Positions 24,896 to 32,336 of a DNA stretch of 64,000 bases are shown piece by piece (within the stretch, counting starts at the first letter, position 1; each line of letters starts with the position of its first letter). The position numbers were made by a program, and so were the translations under genes. This DNA comes from Slackia sp. ZJ119 (lineage in GTDB: Bacteria > Actinomycetota > Coriobacteriia > Coriobacteriales > Eggerthellaceae), in NCBI RefSeq assembly GCF_011039175.1, contig NZ_JAAKEN010000003.1, forward strand, positions 124,001 through 188,000. Direction: 5' to 3'. A model generated the notes under the pieces. That model was not told where the DNA came from, did no database searches, and saw only the letters and a program-made list of their open reading frames with translations.

Positions 24896-25999
24896 TCAAC
24901 GGCTCTGTTGTTCAGCGTATTCCCTCATGAGCGGCAGTGAAAACCTCAGATGTCCGTTGCTCTCTTCGTCGAGAACGCCTTGACTCATAAGGCGGTTCTT
25001 GTATTGGAGCGCGTAGGAGTTGGTTTTTCCCAGCTGTTTCGCCACGGCACTGTTGGTTGGTTCCTCCGTCTCGAGCAGTGCGGCTAGGTAGGCTCTGTCT
25101 CCATTGGAAAGGCTGTGGTACGTGGTTTTCACAATACTGTCCAGAAATTCGGCACGGGCCAGCTCGATGCCTTCTTGGGCTTGTGGCAAGTCTATCGTTC
25201 CTGTGGCTCTCTGTGCGTCCCAAGTGCGGAATCCTACCAGCTGCATCATGAATGGGAAGCCGTCGGTGGCTGCCACCATGAGGTCAATCGCCTCAGGCGT
25301 TGCCGTACGGCCACCTTCTTCGATGGTTTGTATCATGGCTTGGCGCACTTCATAATCAGAAATACGTCCTAAACGCTGCTTTTGCGCACGACGCATGAAT
25401 GAGACGCGCTTGTCTTTTTCCAGCGCCAGTATGTTATGGGGAAGTCCGGCGAGCAAAAGGGCAATCTTGCGTCTTTCTGTCACGAGCAGTTGATATACGG
25501 CGGCTAAATGGATCATCTCAGGAAGAGTGGGCTGCACTTCGTCGACCGTGATAAGAAGTCCGGTGTCAGATTGCTCGAGCTGGTCGAGTAGGAGGGTTGT
25601 CTCGTGTCTCCAGTTGGTGAACTGCTCAGGATTTTCCCATTCTACGCCCACCAGCTGGCCTAACTCGATGCCAGAGATCCTTGCCGGCCTCTCTGGCAAG
25701 AGCAAGTGACTGCATTTTCGCCGAGCGGATATGAGAATGTCTTCAAGCATGCCTGGCAGGGCTGCAGTTCGAACAGCCACCCAGCCTCGCTGTTCCGCTT
25801 CGTCGGCCGCTGCGGCCATGAGGGCGGTTTTGCCCGAGCCGCGTGCTCCCGTGATGGCGGTTGTGAGACTCGGGTGCCGCCGGGTGCCGCTAAAGGCGCG
25901 TGCCAATTCATTCAAAGCAAGACTGCGTCCCGCCAAATAGGGGGGAACCTCTCCAAAGGTCGGCGTGAAGGGATTCTCCAAATACCCGCTCTCGCTCAT
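24896..25999 (-). CDS. AAA ATPase with C-terminal winged-helix region (ORC1/Cdc6-like fold)
   Basis: A 367-residue STAND/ORC-like ATPase. It opens NPFTPTFGEVPPYLAGR, a signature of a bacterial AAA group. Walker A GARGSGKT lies at residues 51-58 and Walker B LLITVDEV at 148-155 (Asp153, Glu154). The C-terminal 80 residues (SNGDRAYLAALLETEEPTNS onward) look like a winged helix. Its cellular role is unknown; relatives are scattered in actinobacterial accessory regions. ATG at 25999 follows AAGGAGAG. Three exact-period 19-bp direct repeats run into its ribosome site, suggesting DNA binding by its own product or a partner. Confidence 0.82.
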   Translation of the reverse strand: MSESGYLENPFTPTFGEVPPYLAGRSLALNELARAFSGTRRHPSLTTAITGARGSGKTALMAAAADEAEQRGWVAVRTAALPGMLEDILISARRKCSHLLLPERPARISGIELGQLVGVEWENPEQFTNWRHETTLLLDQLEQSDTGLLITVDEVQPTLPEMIHLAAVYQLLVTERRKIALLLAGLPHNILALEKDKRVSFMRRAQKQRLGRISDYEVRQAMIQTIEEGGRTATPEAIDLMVAATDGFPFMMQLVGFRTWDAQRATGTIDLPQAQEGIELARAEFLDSIVKTTYHSLSNGDRAYLAALLETEEPTNSAVAKQLGKTNSYALQYKNRLMSQGVLDEESNGHLRFSLPLMREYAEQQSR

Positions 26000-26010
26000 A
26001 GCCTGCTCTC

Positions 26011-26067
26011 CTTGATTTTTATTATTCGCCTTGATTTTCTTTATTATACTTGATTTCTTTTATTCTC
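26011..26067 (-). repeat. Three tandem 19-bp direct repeats before the AAA ATPase gene
   Basis: On the plus strand CTTGATTT begins at 26011, 26030 and 26049, an exact 19-bp period, each followed by T/A-rich sequence ending TTATT. An inverted half-copy (ATCAAG) lies at 26070-26075. The nearest copy touches the ATPase ribosome site. The layout resembles iterons or a cooperative operator. Confidence 0.75.
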
Positions 26068-26082
26068 ACATCAAGCAAAATT

Positions 26083-26116
26083 TGTGGAGCGACCCCGGCG
26101 AGAACAGGCGCTTCTT
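26083..26116 (+). pseudogene. Fragment of a methyltransferase paralogue
   Basis: Thirty-three of 34 bases match 24017-24050 inside the intact methyltransferase and encode the same segment LWSDPGEN followed by RFF. The surrounding reading frame does not continue as a methyltransferase, so this is a relic of a duplicated or recombined copy. Confidence 0.7.
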
Positions 26117-26277
26117 CGCGGCGCCTGGGCGTCCGGCCCAAGCCCTGGGAGTCCAACGAATGCTTTCGCTTCCTCCCGGATCAAGCCTCAAATCGGCCAT
26201 CCTTGTCGGATCGGGCTTTTTGACATGTGCTTCAATGTTTACAATAGCAGGGAGCTTGAATTTTGAAGGGAGTCGCC

Positions 26278-27117
26278 ATGGACCGTTTGTTGACCGACCT
26301 GGAGGTGCGGGAGTATTTGAAGATCCTCGATGTGGAGGACGTGGACCTTTCGGCATCGCACGCCTGCGACATCGATTTGCTGGACCGGCTTACCTATTGC
26401 CATCAGACGCACGTCCCCTTCCAGACGATCTCCATCCATGACAGCGGCGAGCCGCCGGCCACGGACACCGATTCCCTTTACGAGAAAGTCGTCGAGAAAA
26501 GGTGGGGCGGCTACTGCTATGAGGTGAGCAAGCTCTACCAGACCTTGCTTGAAGCGCTTGGGTACGATGCCCGCTCGACGGTTTGCCGGTTCATCCGCGG
26601 GCGCGACGTCGTCGCTCCTTTCAACCATCGGGCCATTTTGGTGAACGCTCCTGAAGGGTACCGGTACGTCGATGTGGGCCTTGGCGGTCCGGTGCCGCCG
26701 GCGTCGCTTTTGCTCCAAGACGGTTTGGAGCAGGATCTGAACGGCGAAACCTACCTGCCGGCAAAGGCAAGCGAGAGCCAGTGGGACATCTATCGGGTGA
26801 CGCGATCTGCGCAGGACGCGTTCGACGACGAGGTGCCGGTTCGCAGGCAGAAGGAGCTTTCGCTGTATCTCTATGACTTCCTGGATCAGGATTTCGAAGA
26901 GCTCAACCGTTCCTGCTCCATGCCGGGGACGATCTTCCGCGACGAGCGCATCGTCAATTTGCGGCAGTCGGACGGGCACCGCGGGATCCGCTTCGGCAAG
27001 CTCACGCTGAAACGAGACGGCGTGAAAGAGGTCGTCGATCTGCCCGACGATGCCGCGGTCGCAGACGCTTTGGACAGGTACTTCGGGATTAGGGGGCTCG
27101 TGAAGCCAAAGGCCTGA
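26278..27117 (+). CDS. Arylamine N-acetyltransferase family protein
   Basis: Transfers an acetyl group from acetyl-CoA to arylamines or related acceptors through a cysteine intermediate. The 279 residues match the family. The Cys-His-Asp triad can be placed: Cys80 in RWGGYCYEVS, His117 in FNHRAILV and Asp132 in YVDVGLGG. ATG at 26278 follows GAAGGGAG. It is the only gene between the accessory island and tRNA-Asp; in gut bacteria such enzymes acetylate aromatic amines, and the natural substrate is undetermined. Confidence 0.88.
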   Translation: MDRLLTDLEVREYLKILDVEDVDLSASHACDIDLLDRLTYCHQTHVPFQTISIHDSGEPPATDTDSLYEKVVEKRWGGYCYEVSKLYQTLLEALGYDARSTVCRFIRGRDVVAPFNHRAILVNAPEGYRYVDVGLGGPVPPASLLLQDGLEQDLNGETYLPAKASESQWDIYRVTRSAQDAFDDEVPVRRQKELSLYLYDFLDQDFEELNRSCSMPGTIFRDERIVNLRQSDGHRGIRFGKLTLKRDGVKEVVDLPDDAAVADALDRYFGIRGLVKPKA

Positions 27118-27142
27118 TCAAGCGGCTGTTGCCGTCGGAATG

Positions 27143-27174
27143 AAAAAGGCCAGGAGCAAAGATGACTCTTGGCC
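27143..27174 (-). terminator. Terminator of the minus-strand tRNA-Asp
   Basis: On the minus strand, a 9-bp stem GGCCAAGAG / CTCCTGGCC with one mismatch is followed by TTTTT, 12 bases past the tRNA end. It may also serve the convergent acetyltransferase gene. Confidence 0.82.
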
Positions 27175-27186
27175 TCATGTTTTCGA

Positions 27187-27263
<77 letters not shown>

Positions 27264-27281
27264 GCGTTGACAGCGACGAAT

Positions 27282-27310
27282 ATATTAGCGTTGTTCGGCC
27301 GAGGTTCCAA
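27282..27310 (-). promoter_or_regulatory. Promoter of tRNA-Asp copy 1
   Basis: On the minus strand, -35 TTGGAA (27305-27310), 17-bp spacer, -10 TAATAT (27282-27287). From the -10 onward the sequence is shared with the other tRNA-Asp promoter. The rest of 27311-27507 shows no gene. Confidence 0.82.
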
Positions 27311-27507
27311 GCATAACTTTCCGCAGCGCCCCAATGTCCACAACCTGCACAAAACTGGCGGGACGCTGCGGCGCAGATGCCGGTCCGCCGCTTGTGCGCT
27401 TGCACAAGAAGCTCTACCGTTTTTCAACGTTTTCGAGCGCCGTTGTCGCCGTGCAGGCGAACAGGTATTTTAGAAGGCGCTGGCATACTCTTCCAAAGGA
27501 GCTTCTT

Positions 27508-27681
27508 ATGAAAATCGTCGGCATGGGGATTCCAGAGCTGTTCATCATGTTCATCGCCGTGGTTCTTCCGCTTGTGATCTGCGCCGCGTTTCTCGTTGCG
27601 GTCTATTCCATTGTGCGCAAAGCGGTGCGCGACGAACTGAAGAGCTGCGGAATCGACCCGCGCAACGCGAATCGGCCGTAG
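27508..27681 (+). CDS. Small single-helix membrane protein
   Basis: A 57-residue protein, MKIVGMGIPELFIMFIAVV followed by a hydrophobic stretch to about residue 35 and a basic/polar tail (RKAVRDELKSCGIDPRN). AAAGGAG lies six bases before the ATG, which is the main reason to call it. The helix-plus-charged-tail form is common for small membrane peptides; the function is unknown. Confidence 0.65.
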   Translation: MKIVGMGIPELFIMFIAVVLPLVICAAFLVAVYSIVRKAVRDELKSCGIDPRNANRP

Positions 27682-28052
27682 CCAACGCATCCAAAGAGAA
27701 AGGCTGTCATGCAGCCGCCGGATGGCCGCCGGTCAGGGGTCGGCCGCGCTGCCGCATGGCGTTTTCGCGCCCCGCTTGCGCATTTCCGCGCCAAGCCTTT
27801 CCGCTCGTCGCGCCTTCGCTTCTCTGCTTCTGCTTTTCAAAAACCTATTAAAACGCTAGGAATATAGGGTTTCAAAACGTCAACCGGACGAGATCGGGCC
27901 GCTTACCTGATCGTTGCGGCTCTCTGCCAAAGGGCGCCTGCGGAAACAGGGCGGTTGCGGCCCTTATACATGACGCCGCCTCTCAGGGGCATCGAAGGCT
28001 CTCCTTGGCATACTGAGGCTGTTGTGGCCGACCTCGTGCGAAAGGAGCTGAC
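27682..28052. other. Intergenic region upstream of the dehydrogenase operon
   Basis: No gene or clear regulatory motif; an AT-rich patch at 27835-27880 may hold the operon's promoter. Confidence 0.45.
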
Positions 28053-28868
28053 ATGTACCCGGATCTTTTGGGCAAGGTGGCGGTTGTGACGGGAGCCGCC
28101 ACGGGACTTGGCGCAGGCATTGCCAGGCGGTTTTTGGAAGAGGGCATGTGCGTGGTCGTGAACTACCACTCCGACGCGCGAAGGCAGGCTGCGGAAGACC
28201 TCGTCGCGTGGTCGGAGAACCTGTCTGCCGCCGGCGAGCGCCAAAGCAAAGCGCGGGCGGTGGCCGTGCAGGCCGACGTGAGCGTCGAAGAAGGCGTTTT
28301 CGCGTTGCGAGACGCAGCCTTGGAGACGTTTGGCCGTTTGGACGTGTGGGTGAACAACGCCGGCATCGAAGTGCGATACAAGACCCACGAGCTGCCGCTG
28401 GAGGCGTGGGACAAGATGATCGCCGTCAACCTGACCGGCACGTTTTTGGGATCGCGCACCGCCATCGAACACTGGGTCGAGCTGGAAAAGCCCGGCTGCA
28501 TCATCAACCTCTCGTCGGTGCACGAGCGCATTCCGTGGCCGACGTTCGCGGCGTACACGGCCAGCAAAGGCGGCGTGAAGATGTTCACGCAGACCATTGC
28601 GCTGGAATACGCCGACCGCGGCATCCGCGCGAACTGCATCGCGCCGGGCGCCATCGAAACGCCCATCAATGCGGAGAAATTCGATGACCCCAAGGCCCGC
28701 GCACTCACGCAATCAATGATCCCGAGCGACGCGATAGGCCAGGTCAGCCACGTGGCAGATGCTGCGGCGTGGCTTGCGTCCGAGCAGTCGGACTACGTGA
28801 CCGGCCACAGCCTGTTCGTTGACGGCGGCATGTCGCTCTACGCCGACTTCCAAAGGGGTGACGGGTGA
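28053..28868 (+). CDS. Short-chain dehydrogenase, glucose 1-dehydrogenase-like
   Basis: NAD(P)-dependent oxidoreductase of 271 residues, closest in pattern to glucose/polyol dehydrogenases. TGAATGLG at 13-20 binds the cofactor, NNAG at 101-104, with Ser154/155, Tyr168 and Lys172 in the active site. The ending SDYVTGHSLFVDGGMSLY is typical. ATG at 28053 follows AAAGGAG. Its stop overlaps the next gene's ATG (TGATG), and a sugar-lactone hydrolase follows two genes later, so oxidation of a sugar to its lactone is a reasonable guess. Confidence 0.88.
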   Translation: MYPDLLGKVAVVTGAATGLGAGIARRFLEEGMCVVVNYHSDARRQAAEDLVAWSENLSAAGERQSKARAVAVQADVSVEEGVFALRDAALETFGRLDVWVNNAGIEVRYKTHELPLEAWDKMIAVNLTGTFLGSRTAIEHWVELEKPGCIINLSSVHERIPWPTFAAYTASKGGVKMFTQTIALEYADRGIRANCIAPGAIETPINAEKFDDPKARALTQSMIPSDAIGQVSHVADAAAWLASEQSDYVTGHSLFVDGGMSLYADFQRGDG

Positions 28869-29644
28869 TGGGCACGCAGGGAAAGCACTCGGCGGGCTCC
28901 TTCATCGGCCCCTGTCCGCCGCCTCGCGTGAAGCCGCACGTCACCACCAACGTGGACCACGACGAGAAGTGGCTGGACCTCAAGAACACCTACAACCTCG
29001 GCGGCAAGCTGGCGGTCAGCACCGCCGGCATCGTGATGATAGCTTTCGGCATCGCCGTCTGCCGCTTCGGCGGCGTGGGCGTGGACGCTTACACCGCCAT
29101 GAACATCGGCCTTTCGGAGACGCTCGGCATGTCGCTTGGCAACTTCCAGCTTATCGTGAACCTGGTCATTTTGGCGGCGGTGTTCTTTCTCGACAAATAC
29201 CAGATAGGCATCGGCACTATCGTGAACCTGGTCGCCGTGGGGTATCTGGTGGACTTCTTCTCGGGCGTTCTGGGCGTGCTTCCCGCAGCGTCGGACAGCA
29301 TCGTCGGCATGGGAGCATGCCTGGTCGCAGGTACGCTCGTGTTCACGTTCGGCATATCGCTGTATCTCAAGTCCGGCATGGGCGTGGCGCCTTACGACGC
29401 CGTCGCCCCCATCATCCACGAGCGCACCGGCTGGCCGTACGCCCCGTGCCGCGTCGGCCAGGACATCGCGGTCATGGCTGCGGCGTTTTTCGTGGGCGGT
29501 CCGGTGGGCGTGTTCACGCCGGTGGCCGCCTTTGCGACCGGCCCGCTCATCACGTGGTGGAACAACCAGGTGACCCGCCGTCTGTACCGGCGCTTCCATG
29601 TGTTGAACGACGAGGAAATGAAAGACGAGTTCGGGGAGGCGTAA
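28868..29644 (+). CDS. YczE/YitT-like integral membrane protein
   Basis: A 258-residue membrane protein with about five helices after a 45-residue cytosolic N-terminus. The pattern GGVGVDAYTAMNIGLSETLG and a related second half (KSGMGVAPYDAVAPIIHERT) matches the YczE/YyaS/YitT superfamily, whose function is unknown. ATG at 28868 overlaps the dehydrogenase stop; a GTG one codon earlier is also possible. It sits in an operon between a dehydrogenase and a lactonase, so it may transport their substrate, but this is inference. Confidence 0.8.
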   Translation: MGTQGKHSAGSFIGPCPPPRVKPHVTTNVDHDEKWLDLKNTYNLGGKLAVSTAGIVMIAFGIAVCRFGGVGVDAYTAMNIGLSETLGMSLGNFQLIVNLVILAAVFFLDKYQIGIGTIVNLVAVGYLVDFFSGVLGVLPAASDSIVGMGACLVAGTLVFTFGISLYLKSGMGVAPYDAVAPIIHERTGWPYAPCRVGQDIAVMAAAFFVGGPVGVFTPVAAFATGPLITWWNNQVTRRLYRRFHVLNDEEMKDEFGEA

Positions 29645-29649
29645 GCGCT

Positions 29650-30795
29650 ATGGGCAAGAAACTGTACGTGGGGTCCTATACCGACGGCGACGACGGCGCG
29701 AGCTTGGGCGTGTATGCGTTCGAGTTCGACCCGGCGGCGGGGGAGCTGCGCAAATGCGGCGCAGGCGTCGGCGTTCCGAATCCGAGCTTCGTGGCGATGG
29801 GTTTGGAAGCCGATGCGGCGCCGACGGAAGGGTCGGCAGGTCAAGCCGCCGACGTGTGGCGCAGCGAGACGGGCGCCACACGCGTCGCCGCCCGAGAAGC
29901 GCCGGCGGTGCGACGGCTCGTGTATGCCGCGTGCGAAGTCGCCGAGCAGGCCATGGTCGGCGCGTTCGACGCCGCGACGCTCGAACTGGTGGACTTGGTC
30001 GCCATCGACGGCGGAGCGGGAACGTGCCACGTGTTGGAGCATCCGCGCAGCTTGGCCGTGTATGGCGCCGACTACGCAAGCGGGTCGGTGTGCGGGTGCG
30101 CCCTCAATGCCGACAAGACGTTCGGGCGTGCGTTCCCCGTCGTTCGCCAGACAGGGTTCGGCTTGAATTCGGTGCGCCAGGAAGGGTCGCACGTGCATAC
30201 GTTGAGCTTTGTTCCGGGAACGGAAGTGCTTGCGGCGGTCGACTTGGGAAGCGACATCGTTTCTTTGTATGAGCTGGAGGAAGACGGCGCTCTTCGTCCG
30301 TCTGCGGCCGAGGTGGTGCGCCTGCCGGTCGGGTTCGGCCCGCGCATGGTCGCCTACCATCCGCGCCTGCCGATAGCGGCGGTCGTCGGCGAGCTGGCGT
30401 GTGAGGTCGACTTCTTCCGCTTCGATGCGGACGGCTTCGGCTGGGCGCCGTGTTCGGGCCGCGTGCGGCTGGTCGATTCCAAAATCGGCGCTCCCACGGC
30501 GGCGCACGTGGCGTATTCGCCCGACGGCAGGTTTTTGTACGCCACCGTTCGCGGGGCCGACGTGCTGGTCGCTTTGGAGCTGGACGAAAAAGGCCACGTC
30601 GTGCGCAAGCGCCGCCAGCCGTGCGGGGGCGCGGGGCCGCGGCATTTCAGCCTGAGTCCGCACGGCGTGTGGCTTGCCGTCGCGAACCTGGCAAGCGGCA
30701 CCGTCGACGTGTTCAAGCGCAACGTGCGCGACGGCAGCGTGAAGCTGCAGGCCACGACGAAGGTCTTGCGTCCGTCGTGCGCCGTGTGGGCATAA
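29650..30795 (+). CDS. Lactonase family protein (7-bladed beta-propeller, 6-phosphogluconolactonase-like)
   Basis: Probable sugar lactone hydrolase of 381 residues. The start KKLYVGSYTDGDDGASLGVY and the later VAYSPDGRFLYATVRGADVL and GPRHFSLSPHGVWLAV are hallmarks of the PF10282 propeller family. A variable insertion (about residues 60-95) interrupts the first blades. ATG at 29650 lies five bases after the preceding stop with GGGGAGG ahead. With the upstream dehydrogenase it could convert a sugar to its aldonate. Cytosolic; no signal peptide. Confidence 0.87.
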   Translation: MGKKLYVGSYTDGDDGASLGVYAFEFDPAAGELRKCGAGVGVPNPSFVAMGLEADAAPTEGSAGQAADVWRSETGATRVAAREAPAVRRLVYAACEVAEQAMVGAFDAATLELVDLVAIDGGAGTCHVLEHPRSLAVYGADYASGSVCGCALNADKTFGRAFPVVRQTGFGLNSVRQEGSHVHTLSFVPGTEVLAAVDLGSDIVSLYELEEDGALRPSAAEVVRLPVGFGPRMVAYHPRLPIAAVVGELACEVDFFRFDADGFGWAPCSGRVRLVDSKIGAPTAAHVAYSPDGRFLYATVRGADVLVALELDEKGHVVRKRRQPCGGAGPRHFSLSPHGVWLAVANLASGTVDVFKRNVRDGSVKLQATTKVLRPSCAVWA

Positions 30796-30804
30796 ACGCT
30801 TTTG

Positions 30805-30850
30805 GCAGGGCCGCCGCGCAGGGCTGCCGTCGTCATGAGGGCGGCCCTGC
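30805..30850. terminator. Hairpin between the lactonase and YafQ-type genes
   Basis: Perfect 11-bp arms GCAGGGCCGCC (30805-30815) and GGCGGCCCTGC (30840-30850) between convergent genes; there is no T-run on either side, so termination is inferred from position. Confidence 0.5.
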
Positions 30851-30860
30851 GCGACGCCTG

Positions 30861-31154
30861 TCAGTTGCGGAAAAGCTCATCGTGCGAGCCGGTGCGTTGG
30901 AAGTACGCCTGCTCACCGGCGACAGCCCAAATGAGCAGCCAGTCTCCAGCGTTCGCCACATGGCATTCCAAACTTCCTTGCCATGAGCCTTGAAGCTTGT
31001 GCATGCCATGCCTGCGTTTTAGCTCAAGAGTCGCCTCGGGCGTGTCCTGCACGATCAGATTCACGACGTCTCTAAGAGGGCCTAGCTGCACGTGTTTTTG
31101 CTCGAGCCTTTTTACGTCCTTCTGAAAGCGAGCAGTGAAGTTTGGCCTCAGCAT
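30861..31154 (-). CDS. YafQ-type RNase toxin (RelE superfamily)
   Basis: A 97-residue mRNA interferase. HKLQGSWQGSLECHV, WLLIWAV and YFQRTGSHDELF match YafQ, including the conserved histidines and the C-terminal GSHxELF. It cleaves mRNA on the ribosome in characterised relatives. Its ATG overlaps the end of the antitoxin gene by seven bases, giving the coupled antitoxin-toxin order. Confidence 0.9.
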   Translation of the reverse strand: MLRPNFTARFQKDVKRLEQKHVQLGPLRDVVNLIVQDTPEATLELKRRHGMHKLQGSWQGSLECHVANAGDWLLIWAVAGEQAYFQRTGSHDELFRN

Positions 31155-31423
31155 GAGACGCCCATGGCTTCGAACATGTCCTCTACGGAGTCATAGCCGG
31201 GGTGTCCTGACGCGACAAGCCTCTTGGTCTCTTCGATGGCTTCGAGAGAATCTTTGTTCGGCTGGGGGTATTCCAGCGTCAAGGGAATTCTCTGTTCGCG
31301 CACGATCTGCTTGTAAAACGCTCTGGTTACCGATGACAGATCGAAGCCGAAGTCCTCTACGATGGCCGCTGCGGCCAATTTGGTCGGCTCGTCGACGCGA
31401 ACGGTTACTGACGAAGTAGTCAT
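31148..31423 (-). CDS. DinJ/RelB-type antitoxin
   Basis: A 91-residue antitoxin starting MTTSSVTVRVDEPTKLAAAAIVE, the ribbon-helix-helix N-terminus of RelB/DinJ, with FGFDLSSVTRAFYKQIV and a C-terminal toxin-binding tail. ATG at 31423 is chosen over one five codons upstream because AAAGGTG lies seven bases ahead. A TTGCAA-17-TATAAT promoter with an overlapping inverted repeat precedes it, fitting autorepression by the antitoxin-toxin complex. Confidence 0.9.
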   Translation of the reverse strand: MTTSSVTVRVDEPTKLAAAAIVEDFGFDLSSVTRAFYKQIVREQRIPLTLEYPQPNKDSLEAIEETKRLVASGHPGYDSVEDMFEAMGVSC

Positions 31424-31447
31424 GATGGCACCTTTCATAGCGAATAT

Positions 31448-31484
31448 GTAAGATAATTATAGACTATCGTCTTACGTATTGCAA
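31448..31484 (-). promoter_or_regulatory. Promoter and operator of the DinJ/YafQ-type operon
   Basis: On the minus strand, -35 TTGCAA (31479-31484), 17-bp spacer and a consensus -10 TATAAT (31456-31461). The inverted repeat GTAAGA (31448-31453) / TCTTAC (31470-31475) brackets the -10 and lies within the spacer, a natural site for the antitoxin. Confidence 0.8.
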
Positions 31485-31539
31485 AGAAGAAGTCGAACGG
31501 AGCTGCTTCGCCTTCGGCTTGCACCCCCTTTGAAAAACG

Positions 31540-31573
31540 GGTCAATGCGCTACTATGGAATGCCGCATTGACC
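31540..31573 (+). promoter_or_regulatory. Probable TetR-family operator
   Basis: Perfect 10-bp arms GGTCAATGCG (31540-31549) and CGCATTGACC (31564-31573) with a 14-base spacer, just upstream of the TetR-family gene. A TTGAAA (31530) and TACTAT (31551) pair, 15 bp apart, could be the promoter it covers. Confidence 0.7.
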
Positions 31574-31595
31574 GCCCAGTCAAAAGGAGGCGCCC

Positions 31596-32222
31596 GTGTC
31601 TGACCATGCTGCGTTCGAGAAGCTGCCCGCCGAGCGCCAGGAGCGCGTCATCGCCGCCGGCGTCGAGGCGTTCGGCTGCCACGGCTATCAGCATGCCCGC
31701 ACGCAAGACATCGCGTCGCGCTGCGGCATCTCGAAGGGGCTTTTGTTCTTCTACTTCCACAACAAGCGCGACTATTATTTCTACTTGCTCGACACGGTGC
31801 GGGAAAAGATGGTCGAGGGCATCATCGGGGAAGAATACTGGCAGATCGACGACTACTTCGACGTCATGCTGTATTGCGCCGACACGAAGATGGACATGTT
31901 CGACCGGTATCCCTATCTGATCGAGTTTTCCATCCGGGCGTTTTATTCCGACCATCGCGACGTGAGCACGGTTGCGGGGCGATGGGTGTACGGCCAGGTC
32001 GACGAGCTGCTGGAGCGGTATTTCCACCACGTGCGCACCGACCGCTTTCGCGACGAGGTGTCGATGCGCGATGCCACCGACCTGCTTATTTGGCTCGGCG
32101 ACGGCTACATGCACCAGCAGCGCAGCCTGGGCCGGGCCATTCGGCTCGACGAGATGATGGAACAGTTTCGCGGGTGGTGCGCCATGGTGAAGCAGTGGGC
32201 GTACAAGCCGGAGTTTCTGTAG
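31596..32222 (+). CDS. TetR/AcrR family transcriptional regulator
   Basis: A 208-residue one-component repressor. The HTH is at residues 14-60 (QERVIAAGVEAFGCHGYQH, then TQDIASRCGISKGLLFFYF). The C-terminal ligand domain is rich in aromatic residues. GTG at 31596 is the start, five bases after AAAAGGAGG. A strong palindrome directly upstream implies autoregulation. No transporter or enzyme is divergent within reach apart from the toxin-antitoxin pair, so its other targets are unknown. Confidence 0.9.
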   Translation: MSDHAAFEKLPAERQERVIAAGVEAFGCHGYQHARTQDIASRCGISKGLLFFYFHNKRDYYFYLLDTVREKMVEGIIGEEYWQIDDYFDVMLYCADTKMDMFDRYPYLIEFSIRAFYSDHRDVSTVAGRWVYGQVDELLERYFHHVRTDRFRDEVSMRDATDLLIWLGDGYMHQQRSLGRAIRLDEMMEQFRGWCAMVKQWAYKPEFL

Positions 32223-32336
32223 GCGCGGGGCGCGTTGCGGCGGCTGCGGCGATGTGGGCGGCGGTTCGGCCCGCTCGCCCGACGCCGCAGCCGCGGCGGC
32301 CGTGCCGAATGCGGCCTTGTCGAGGCCGCCGCCCGT

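Noticed and set aside
26011-26067. CRISPR array
   Set aside because: Three adjacent 19-bp units without unique spacers; this is a tandem repeat, and no cas gene is present.
19666-26116. Intact prophage or insertion sequence
   Set aside because: No integrase, transposase, terminase or terminal repeats could be identified; only relics and an AT-rich operon are seen.
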